Of a stretch of 64,000 bases of DNA, positions 26,299 through 36,172 are shown one piece after another. The translations under genes were made by a program, and so were the position numbers. The first letter of the stretch is position 1. Each line of letters begins with the position of its first letter. The stretch spans positions 1 to 64,000 of the forward strand of contig MU401564.1 of the NCBI GenBank assembly GCA_022579005.1, written 5' to 3'. The notes under the pieces are model-generated. The model was not told the origin of the DNA. It did no database searches and saw nothing but the letters and a program-made list of their open reading frames with translations. The stretch is from Poronia punctata. Its lineage: Eukaryota > Ascomycota > Sordariomycetes > Xylariales > Xylariaceae.

Positions 26299-28906
26299 AT
26301 GCGCCTGTTCTGGTACGCCGGGGTAAGTGTCATCTTGATGCATCTTTGAGCCACAGTTGCAGCTTTCAGAGCTAACCGTCATGCTTTGTTGTAGGCCTCG
26401 ACGGCCCTGGCTACTGGCGTGATTGCCTATGCCTTCAATCAGCGCGCCAACTTCTATTCTGCTATGGTTTATCTCTCGCAGAACAACCTCAGCTTAATGG
26501 TTCGCGACCCCCTTTGATTCCCTCCCAGCCGATCACGACGCTAAGCGACCAACCTGATGTATAGATCCTAGTCAACCTTGTCCTACTGGTATATGCCACT
26601 CTCGTCTGGGGCCTCCAGCGGTTATGCTACGGGCCCCTCCGACCTGTCGAAATCGAGCAGCTTTACGAAAAGGCTTGGTTCGCCGTCACCGAAACATGCC
26701 TCGCCATGACGATCTTCCGCGAGGAGGTGGGCGGCTGGTTTCTCGTCATGTTTACAGCCTTGGTCACCGGCAAAGTATGGGAATGGATAGGCGAAGGTCG
26801 TGTCGAAGTCTTGGAGCAACAGCCACCCGCGAATCCGAGGCTCTTCCACAGCCGGCTCAGCATATCCCTTATTCTCAGCGTGAGCTACGACATCTGGCTG
26901 TTCACCTATGCCGTCCGCACCGTCATCCAGCAAGCACGTCCCAATATGATGGTCATGTTTCTGTTTGAGTTCGCCATCTTGACTACTTGCTCTTTCCGCA
27001 CTGCCTTCCGATATCTATTGTCCCTCGTCGAGACCAACATTGTGAAGAAGCAGACGGAAACCAGGCTTGAAGAGCGGCGTCGACTGGCCAGAGAGCAGCG
27101 TAACGACATCTTGCGCCGGCGAGAATCCGACGATGCCGCCGAGGCCGAGGCTGCCCAGCAAGAAGAGTTGCCAGATGAAAACGATATCGACGAGATGGAT
27201 ATCGAAGTTCCCGGTTGGGAGTCCAAAGGGCACTGGATCCTAACTTTGGATTTAGTGGCAGGTAAGTTGTTCCCACGAATAACACATCTGGCTACTGCCC
27301 CTCTCTCTAACACACTTCAGACTTTGTGAAACTGTGTATTTACGGGACCTTTTTCGCGGTGCTCTTGACGTTTTACGGCCTCCCAATCCATATCATACGG
27401 GACCTCTATATGACAGCTCGCTCTTTTGTTAAGCGGCTAGGTGCGTTGCTCCGGTACCGAAAAGCTCTCCAGGATATGAGCAGGTATCCGGACGCCACCG
27501 AGGAAGACTTGGGCAGGGAAGATACCTGTATAATCTGCAGAGAAGAGATGAGGCCATGGGACCCGACTGCCCATGATGCAGTAGAACGCTCCCGGCCAAA
27601 GAAACTCCCTTGTGGTCATATTCTACATTTCGGCTGCCTCAAAGGGTGGTTGGAGAGACAACAAGTCTGCCCTACGTGCCGCCGCTCAGTTGTGATAGAT
27701 GCGCAAGCACCTAATGGGGCCGCCGGTCCTGGTGCGTTGGGAGGCAATGCTGGAGTGCAGGCTCAGGGTCCCGTCCCAATCGTCCCCAATGGCGAGGCCG
27801 GTGATGGGGTCGGCGGCAGACGCAACGGCCAACAGCCGGCCCCGCCTCGGCCTAACTTTAGGGTGTTCCGGTTTGGGCCGGTTCAGTTCGGCTTTGGTCA
27901 AGGAGATGCTCAAGAACTTGCGGGTCGTCTTCGGATTCCGATGGACGCCGCAAACCAGCCTCACGCCCCGCCTACTATGCCGGTCCCAGCACCTTCTGGT
28001 CCGGCCATGAATTCTGTCGATGCGCTTGGCACCATAGAAAGCATGCAGGCTCAACTTGCCGATATTTCAGACCGCATTCAACGAGAGATGCATTCTTTAC
28101 AGACGACGCAAGCCGAACTCCAGACACTGTACGCTTTGACGACAGAGTTGAACCGGCTCCGCCAGATTCAGATACCCGCCTCGAATGATGTTGGCGCCCA
28201 AGTCAGCCAGGTCGGTCAAGGAGGTTTGAATACCGGCCACGTAGCCCAGCACCCGCCTTCCCCTTTCTCAGCCCTACATACGCATCAGCCCGCTGTTACA
28301 AGATATGGTGGAGCTCAATACGCATCCACCATCCCATCCGGCAGCCCAGACCTTCCAGAAGGTGTTAGGATACCGCCTGGCTGGTCAGTGTTGCCACTAC
28401 AACGTCTCCATGACCCTCAATCGACACAGCCGACACCGACGGTTGAACCTTTGGGGGTACACCAGCCACAGTCGACGCTGACAGAGGCGATCCAAAATCG
28501 AAATAATATGGCACGTGTTCCAACTAGCGCCACAGGCCCCCCCAGTGTTCCCCCGAATGTGCAGTTCTCTGCTCGGCCAGGGGACACGCAGAACGGGCTC
28601 GGACGTGCCAATGCCGAGACTTCTAGTTCCAGCGCACAAGGAGAACCCAGCCATGTCGCCGCCCCTATTCCGGTGGCGCCGCAATGGGCCAGTTCACAGT
28701 TGCCGTTTGGATATCGAGATGAATCTTCGGCGACTCCTGCTGCTAGCGATGACAACCAGAGGAACGAGGACCAATCCGGGGCTGAGTCTCATGCGGCCAC
28801 GGACAATGTCCACAGCAGCGACAATGACGCGCTAGGTAGAGCCAATGGTAAGGGGAAAGCCAAGGCTGTGTCAGTCGAAGATGCAGAGGACGACGAGTCT
28901 GATTAA
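26299..28906 (+). CDS. hrd1: HRD1 (synoviolin-type) ER membrane RING-H2 E3 ubiquitin ligase
   Basis: Exons 26299-26322, 26395-26499, 26565-27261 and 27321-28906 join in frame to 803 aa. Hrd1 is the membrane ligase and retrotranslocation core of ER-associated degradation. The start [22 protein letters not shown] and the following hydrophobic segments ([54 protein letters not shown], and [24 protein letters not shown]) give the polytopic N-terminal half. The RING-H2 domain is at about 345-395: CIIC, then a long loop, [17 protein letters not shown]. The rest is a Pro/Gln-rich tail with a short predicted coiled coil ([20 protein letters not shown]) and an acidic end. Exon 2 ends at an unusual donor, GTTCGC; the joined frame [12 protein letters not shown] is convincing. 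It is divergent from the GH47 mannosidase. Confidence 0.95.
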
Positions 28907-30021
28907 GCTACTACATCCCTAGAGCTTTGTACTGTATTCGTGTGGGAAAATTGCATATGGCACGGCGTTGGCGGCGTTAGAACCTGGGATCTTTAATGGG
29001 GAGGAATCATGGCCTTGGCGCTGTGGATTACACTTGACGGTGTATTTTCAGCGCGGCGTATATTACCCAGACAGTTAGAGTAAGTACTATGGAAGAAATA
29101 ACGCTCCTATTTTTTTCAAGCGCTCGATACTCTTAGAGATAGACAAACTGAACAGTCTCATATCTCATACTGCGTTCGAGCCGTGTTTACTGCCGACGTG
29201 GTTTAAGTAAGCAAGTCGGCTGGCCATTTACTAAGCTAAGCAAGTGGTACGATTAAGCCTCTATCTACCTATAATTATACCACTCATTATACATGGACGA
29301 GCGAGAGCCCTTGGTGATGCTTATTTTAGTTCATCTGGAGCCCAAACACAAAGTCTACTTACCTACATTAGCTTGTTACAGATTTCCGACTAGTATTATA
29401 GCTGGCAGATACTAGATCTCGAATTCAAAACAACTTTTACGCGTATCGTCAAGGCGTACTTTACGTAACAAGAAGGGTAGTTTGTGAAGCGTTACCGAGC
29501 TACTGGGACAATAAAAACCTAGTGTGGGAGATCCGCCCCGGGGCGATACCGTCATCATATATTACCTGACTCGGCTAGATTCTATTTTCAGGTCAACTAC
29601 TCACCCAACCCAGACGTGACAAGTACCTACGAGTAGGTGATTTTATCTATTTTGATTGGATACACTAAATAAGGGATTTACGAGGAGTCGCACGCAGTAG
29701 ACAGACTAGGTAAACCTAGTGGTCCCTTGTGATCAAGTATCAGCCACATGAGGGTCTGGTTTAGACAGGGAGGGGGAGGGGGGAACAAAAGTTCGGGGTT
29801 TGCTCCGGCCGTTAATACAAAACATTTGGGACATTGTTGGAACTTGGTTTTGTTTACGATATTAATACGCGTGTCTTTAACTTGTAGGTCTAATGTAGGA
29901 TTAATGCATACTAAATATAATTAGTAGTTTGGTGCTAGATATTTCGACTAAGGGGGGACGGACCCTAATAAAGAGATAATTACACAAGCCAACTTGATCA
30001 TCATAAACAAACAAAATAGCG

Positions 30022-30041
30022 CCCCCCCCCCCCCCCCCCCC
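30022..30041. repeat. Poly-C tract (20 C) left of the gap
   Basis: A 20-base C run about 85 bases left of the N gap, in low-complexity sequence of doubtful accuracy. Confidence 0.8.
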
Positions 30042-30126
30042 GCGGGGGTAAAATAAAAAGAGAGGGTAAAAACAACCTAAGGATAAACAAAAGTTTGTGG
30101 TTGTGTGGTTTGGGTGGTGGAGTATA

Positions 30127-30136
30127 NNNNNNNNNN
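30127..30136. other. Assembly gap (10 N)
   Basis: Ten N, a conventional placeholder, so the true distance is unknown. The flanks from about 30022 to 30260 are made of T, A, G and C homopolymers that look like low-quality read ends. Confidence 0.98.
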
Positions 30137-30239
30137 ATTTTTTTTTTTGGTTGTTTTTTTTTCTTTTTTTGGTGGTCGGACAATAATAATTTTTTTATAA
30201 AAAATCCAATTTTTATATTAATAAAAAAAAAAAATCCCG

Positions 30240-30257
30240 CCCCCCCCCCCCCCCCCC
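30240..30257. repeat. Poly-C tract (18 C) right of the gap
   Basis: A second long C run on the right side of the N gap, preceded by a long A run. Confidence 0.8.
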
Positions 30258-30360
30258 TTCGGGTAATAAAATCTACGATGGGTAAACACGGCCTAAATGT
30301 AACCACGTATTTTATGAGGATTTGTTTGCATGACGGGAAATATCCTTGAGAAGATTTGTC

Positions 30361-30398
30361 TGGTCTAGTCTACCTACCTAGGTACCTAGTCTAGACCA
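30361..30398. repeat. 38-bp imperfect palindrome with CCTAGG core words
   Basis: Outer arms TGGTCTAG and CTAGACCA are perfect reverse complements. The inner part contains the perfect palindrome TAGGTACCTA. It could be a protein-binding site or a hairpin, or simply a cluster of the CCTAGGT-type words common in this genome. Confidence 0.7.
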
Positions 30399-31792
30399 AG
30401 AAAGAATCCAAGAAGAAAACCGGCGTAGAAAAAAGATTAGGTATTGGTTTCGCTAATTACTAATTACGCCGTAGACGCTTCACGCCACCATAGGGCTGAT
30501 GGTTGGACCTATCATTTGTTGGCCAAGTTTTAATGTGTGCATGACTAAAAAGTTGGGATTTTATATACGTTACGTACATACATACATAATGGGGTAGTTA
30601 GTCTAGTCTACATAAAACGTTCTGTGCCTTGAAACATGAAACCCCAAAGTTCGGGTATGATGTTTTCGGTAGTAGCGGCACTCTAAAAGCTCCCCTCGAT
30701 AGAGGTAGTTAGATTTACATGTACCTAGCAGGGTGAGAGGGACAAGTAGGTAGGTAATCAAGGGTTTTCAAATAGCTTGTTTTACTAATGTCACATGTCC
30801 AATATCAAAAATAAATAAAGCTTGTAAATGTAGTAGTGTGTTTTGTCTCACATCACTTTAAGTGGGTGAGTGCAGTTATATAGGTACTTTACCTTGCTTG
30901 TGCTTTTAGGAAGAGCTTTTTGCTATCGTCATATTGGCTCAAGACTTCGCAGATGACTAACTGACCATACCTCTTTATGTGTTTTTTTTTTCTTGCCTTC
31001 CTCTCTACTAGTTATTCCTGTAGATTTTGGTTCTTTTGGTAATTCATCATTCATTAACCCCCCCCCCCCCTACTTCTTAACCAAGGGAGAAAGAAGTTGG
31101 TATTAACCAAGGAAAAGTAAGATAAGGTGCCAAGGCATCCGCTACACTCGGTTTACTCGTAATCCAGCAAGTGTATGTACAAGAAATGCCAGCTACATTT
31201 ATCATCTTGGATTTTGTTCTAGAATAATAGATGGGGGGAAAAAAGACAGAGCTAGGCAAACAGGCATACGTTACGCTTTGTTGGCTTACAATAGCTTCTA
31301 GATTTATGTGTGTCTCTTCTGTATGATATGGCGTTCTGGGCTGTTTTATTAGTAATTACACCACGCAGACAAAACAACCGATCACATCATTCATTCATTC
31401 ATTCATTCATCATCATGATATAAGGGGACTTTTTACCTACCATAACAATAAGCTCGCTTTACTTTATTTTACTAAGGTGTATACAAGTACTCGTAAAAGT
31501 AGAAGATAACATCAGCTTACTTTTGTCCGGTCTAGGCCTTTTTGTCTAGGCACCTACCTCCGTGTACTTAGATGACATCCTTTTGTATTTAAAGAGTTGG
31601 TGTGTTACTATGATTCCAAAGGTCTAGAAGCAAATAGAAGTAGGTAGGTAGGTATAAAAACCAAGTTAGGTATGTCTAAAAGCTACCTACCTACCTACCG
31701 GCCGGTCGGTGTATTGCATTGCATATGCAGCAGGCAAGAACTGGCAAATGAAAAATGATATCTTATACAAGAGAGGTATATAAAAGCAGGTA

Positions 31793-31806
31793 TATATATA
31801 TATATA
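31793..31806. repeat. (TA)n dinucleotide run
   Basis: Seven TA units in the HRD1-distal spacer. Confidence 0.8.
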
Positions 31807-32540
31807 CGATTCCCAAGCGCTATTATATACCTAAGTTAGGAAACCAAACCTAGGTAGACATTATAACAACTTGGAAATGTCGGTATCACCCTCTACACCG
31901 GCAAAATCGGATATCATATATACCTCCCTTACCTACCTCCCTACATAAACAACAACGTAAGCCCAATAACATGTGAGCATTTTATTCGACCCACCTAGGT
32001 TAGATTAATTGCTTACCTTACTTACTTGTACCTCCTATCACCTATATCACATTTGTAACCGGTCATGTGATGAGCGGAGGGATGGGAGGGATGGGCAAAA
32101 AGTATCGGAGTTGGCCGACGAGGACCTAGGTTAGGTACCTACACCTGAGGATGGAAATGGTAATCCGAAAAAGAAGGGGGGTATAGATTTCAGCTTGAAT
32201 AAGATTAATAGGTACCTAGTATTACCATATGACTACAAGTGATTACGATAGCATGGGAATTTGGGTTTATGATGTGATATTCTACCTAGACTAAGTAGGC
32301 TGCTCTATTTCCAGTATTGTCGTGCCGTGCATACGAGTATGAGAAAATCGCTTGACATATACGGTCAGTTAGATGGACTGTGAAAGAGTGGGAGGCAACA
32401 TCAAGGATATCACAACTTAAGCAAGGCGAGAAAATCAAAGGATAAACTTGTTTGGTGAAATTTGCAAAGTGATTAGAGATTCTGGTGTGATATGCTACTT
32501 AGGTATCAAACTAGGTAAAATGATAAAAATGGTATCCCAA

Positions 32541-32558
32541 ACCCCCCCCCCCCCCCCC
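32541..32558. repeat. Poly-C tract (about 18 C)
   Basis: A C run followed by A-rich sequence, about 250 bp past the 3' end of the minus-strand gene at 32805. Confidence 0.8.
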
Positions 32559-32804
32559 AAAAACAAACAAACCCATCCAACCCCGCCCAAACACCAATGT
32601 ATGCAATCCAGACCCGATGCTGCCTTACTATAGGAAAATGATGATCGAAAGGTGATAAAAAAACGAACAAATTTGTGACGAGAAGTTGTAGTGCCACCAG
32701 TAAAGGATATCGAGTATGCCTCAACTCCGTCCCATGCAATGATTAAGGCCTCCCCCCCGGGTAGACCCGGAAGGGAGAATGTAGTATAAAGAAATACAGA
32801 TAAA

Positions 32805-33593
32805 TCAATGCTCCCTGATCGGCAAAACGAACCGAACCCTCTTCTTAGGCTTGGAAGCCGGTATGTCGATGGGCTGTGTCCTGTGGTCCAGATCCTCAGT
32901 GCTGAGTCCCATCTCGCTCATGCATTCCTTGTCTGGCTCTTCCTCGATGTACCAGATATCAGGGCTGGGCTCGCGCCAAGAGTGACGTCGTTGAAGTGTC
33001 GCAGTCGTAGGCCTGCCTCGGACCGGGCGACGAGGGGGAGGGGTGAAGGGCTTAGCTGGTCGCCCTCTGGGAGAACCCACATGGAAGGCGGTAGGCGAGA
33101 GGGAAGCGTCTGCGTTACGCGATCTGGCCGAGCTCGAAGGGCTATGGCGGGGATGATCGAAATAGTCCTCGAGGCCGAAGGGGAGAGACTTCTGTGGAGT
33201 GAAGCGGATATAGTCCTCTTCATCGTCCTCGTCATCGTCTATGATGGCACAGTCCCTCGACTTGCTCTTGGACTTGTAACGTTTGAGACCGTCGAGGGTG
33301 GAAGGGCTGACGCTGCGGACGATGCGACGGGGGCTGTTGGAGTCCTCGATGCCGGCATCGAAGTCAAAGTCAAACTCTAGTTCCTCTTCCGCGGGCGTTG
33401 CAGGTGTCAAGAAATATTTCAAAGGCTCCTCGTGTCTCGAGGCGTGGTCGAAGTCTTCATCGTCTGTGGATAAGCCGTCCCTGTCCTCATCCAGGCCCGG
33501 TGGAATCCGGCTCGGACTTGCAGGCCAGAACCCGCTAGGTGGCCATGATTGTCCGTGCACTTGACGTAGTGCATCAGAGGGTAGAAGAGGCAT
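32805..33593 (-). CDS. Acidic disordered protein with C-terminal PP1-docking motif
   Basis: Intronless, 262 aa, no recognised domain. Acidic clusters (DEDRDGLSTDDEDFD at 35-49, DDDEDDEED at 119-127) alternate with Ser/Pro/Arg-rich segments. SPDIWYIEEEPDKE lies at 210-223, and the extreme C-terminus reads KKRVRFVLPIREH, where KKRVRF (250-255) fits the RVxF consensus for docking on protein phosphatase 1. Codon use and composition look like a real gene, and the acidic and basic blocks are typical of conserved fungal regulators. A PP1-interacting or nuclear role is inference. The start is the first ATG of the frame (MPLLPSDALRQ); no signal peptide or membrane segment is present. The neighbours on both sides are intergenic deserts. 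Confidence 0.75.
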   Translation of the reverse strand: MPLLPSDALRQVHGQSWPPSGFWPASPSRIPPGLDEDRDGLSTDDEDFDHASRHEEPLKYFLTPATPAEEELEFDFDFDAGIEDSNSPRRIVRSVSPSTLDGLKRYKSKSKSRDCAIIDDDEDDEEDYIRFTPQKSLPFGLEDYFDHPRHSPSSSARSRNADASLSPTAFHVGSPRGRPAKPFTPPPRRPVRGRPTTATLQRRHSWREPSPDIWYIEEEPDKECMSEMGLSTEDLDHRTQPIDIPASKPKKRVRFVLPIREH

Positions 33594-36152
33594 ATTGTTT
33601 AGTGTTATGTAAGGTTTCCGCTGGAATAAGATCCTTGATATTTATGCCTCCCGAGATAGTCTTTCCTAGCTAGACGAGGAAAGTCCGCTCATGCTTGGAC
33701 TATGGCCGAGATGAACGAAAAAAAAAAAAAGCAATCACTTGTTGAGATTGTTAACGACCAGGAGGATGCCGGGCCTAGGCCGGCTCAACGGATAAGAAAT
33801 CTGTATTCCTAGTAGTGACAGTATAGAAAGCGTTGGATGTTTGGAACCCGAGCGGAAATAAAACGGATCCAAGTGTCGAGTAGGTAGTAAATAAAAGGTA
33901 ATATTTCGAAACCAGTCATGGCGATATGGCCAGACTTATATATAATATGCACACATGTCTACATGTATACACATATACATCTCCTAGTCGATGTATCTTC
34001 AGAGCTGGGATACCAAAAGGCGTATGTCAGAGAAGTGGCTGGGTATCAGGTATTAGTCACCTGTTTCGCCGAAGAGGTTGCCTTGAGGGTTATTTAGTGG
34101 GTACAAGAGATATGGGTGGTGGTCATCCCCGTCACTCAGCTGTCGAGAAGTACTCCAAAAAGGCCCCACGAACGCGACAAGCACCCGTGAGGGGGTCGCG
34201 CCCGTCTATTACTCAACCGTATATTTGCCCATTACCTTGAATCACAGGGCGTGCCGGGGGCGAGGATTTACGATTTTCTTTCGCAATTTGGGAGCTGGTG
34301 GAAAGACTGGGGATAGGCCAGGCGGCAGCGTAAGGTGGTGGTTAGTGGAGGCGTGGAGGCGTGGAGGCAGAAACAACTTGGACAATTCCCCAAAGTAGGA
34401 CCACGCATAGCTGATGGTGTGTGTAAAACCAATGGTACGAAAGCCGTGCAGTGTCGGCGCGCGCGCAGTGGTGCACAGTTGTGTAAAATCCCGTCCAAAT
34501 CATAATATAGAAACTCGGGTTGAAGATAGGACTCATACGAGCAGCGGAATGCGCACTTCCACCGAATTAACTGCAAGACAAAAAATAATTAGCCACCCCG
34601 ACCACTTACCGAGCAAAGTTAGCCTCCCGATCTTCGTCATCCTTGTCCGTTTTACCATGTTCATGTCTAGATACCTTGTCCTGTCAGGTAGACATCTGAC
34701 ATGGTTGCACACCCTCTTCGATGGCGGGTTTCCACCTTTTCTGACTATCCGCGGGGCCTCAAGTGCAATTGCATGCGTCCCTTCCAAGACTCGTGAGCTC
34801 TCGTATCGTTTGCAGTTGACTTATTAGTCGATCGCCCTGCACGGTAGGGATCGGGAAGCCGCGTTGTACCTTGCATGATATTTCTGCACTCGAGCATGCC
34901 AAACCAGACCAGCAAAACTTCGAAACGCGCTTGATAAGTCCACTTGAGGCGTCGACGCTTGGATGGATGGGCGGTGCTGTGGCGCCGTCGCAATGACATG
35001 ATCTGCCTACTATTAAAGTGCTATCTGACTTCCCACATACAATATAGGTATACGTGTATGTAGGTAGCATCTTTGTGGACATGTCTGGTACCTTTTGTCT
35101 CCTGCGGAAAGTAATATTTGTCAGATAGGCGTCACTTTTATCGACAAGAATACCGCCAAGGTTGTTCTAGATTACCTTCCTACCTCGCTAACCTAGTATG
35201 TAGGCACCTATAATTTTAGTTGATCATGTCGTACAGTTTCCGAGAACAATCTGTGCTTGGCATACGATAAAAGTTGAGAAATGTTTGGGATAGGAGAAAC
35301 ATGATAGATGGATGACTGCCAATGCTACCTACATGTACATACCTACCTGCCTACATAACGCCGATGACCAATAATTCGCCCGTCGACGGATATTTCGGCC
35401 TTTTCTCTACAAAGAATGTAGCAGGCAGAACAGAAAGTTGAGCAGACACGATGCCCGTGCGGAGAGGCTGCTCCGCTGATTGGGCCAGTGACTATAAACC
35501 GGGGCACTTGCCGTCCAAGTATGTCGGGTCTACCAGTCTTCCAGTAACTTCACCACACCCTCTTACTTCGGTGTGACTGGGGAAGCTGCTTAAATGCAGC
35601 TAGACATTCTCCAAGCCTGGCGAAACACTTGAATTTTCCCATTCTTTGGTGTTTCGGCCCAGATCAGATGATGGGTCTTATCAGCACTCTTCTTGGGCAA
35701 ACATGGGCAACCGGTTGCAACCATGGAATTCGTCTTGCGCATGCCTTTCTATATCCACCACAAAATTTCGGGATCTGGTTTGAAACCCAAGACTAATTGA
35801 TCCCGTTGACTCAATGCCGTCATAATGACCTAAGGCAGTTCGTCCAGCTATTGACAAAAGCCGGTCCTGGACCCGGGGACCTTTCTAGACTAACGTATTG
35901 TTATTATTCAGCAATAACAGGTAAATAGGTAGGTGGAAGTCTTCAGGAGGCGTCGTGGTCCTTGGTGGCTAATGCTCTATCCACACACACATACGAGTAC
36001 ACTCACTCATACACACAACCTAATACTCGTACTCGTACTTGCTCAACACGCGCGCTTGCCCGCGCATTTCCCCAGAAATATCTCTCTTATCTTTGATCAT
36101 ACGCTTGGCATGGGATCCTCTTTTCTTTTCTTTTCCTTTCCCCGCTCCCTCC

Positions 36153-36172
36153 CTCTCTCTCTCTCTCTCTCG
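36153..36172. repeat. (CT)n pyrimidine microsatellite
   Basis: A run of CT units within a pyrimidine-rich stretch; no coding association. Confidence 0.8.

Larger units (their letters stand above)
28907..32804. other. Intergenic spacer with assembly gap and homopolymers
   Basis: About 3.9 kb containing the HRD1 3' region, a 10-N gap, three long C runs, a (TA)n run near 31793, an (ATTC)n run near 31389, four TACGAGTA-type octamers and an imperfect palindrome at 30361. It also holds dense TACCTACC and CCTAGGT words. No gene is recognisable; the right end is the 3' region of the minus-strand gene at 32805. Confidence 0.65.

Noticed and set aside
30001..30349. Frames spanning the N gap on both strands
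   Set aside because: Translation through Ns and homopolymers; not credible as coding.
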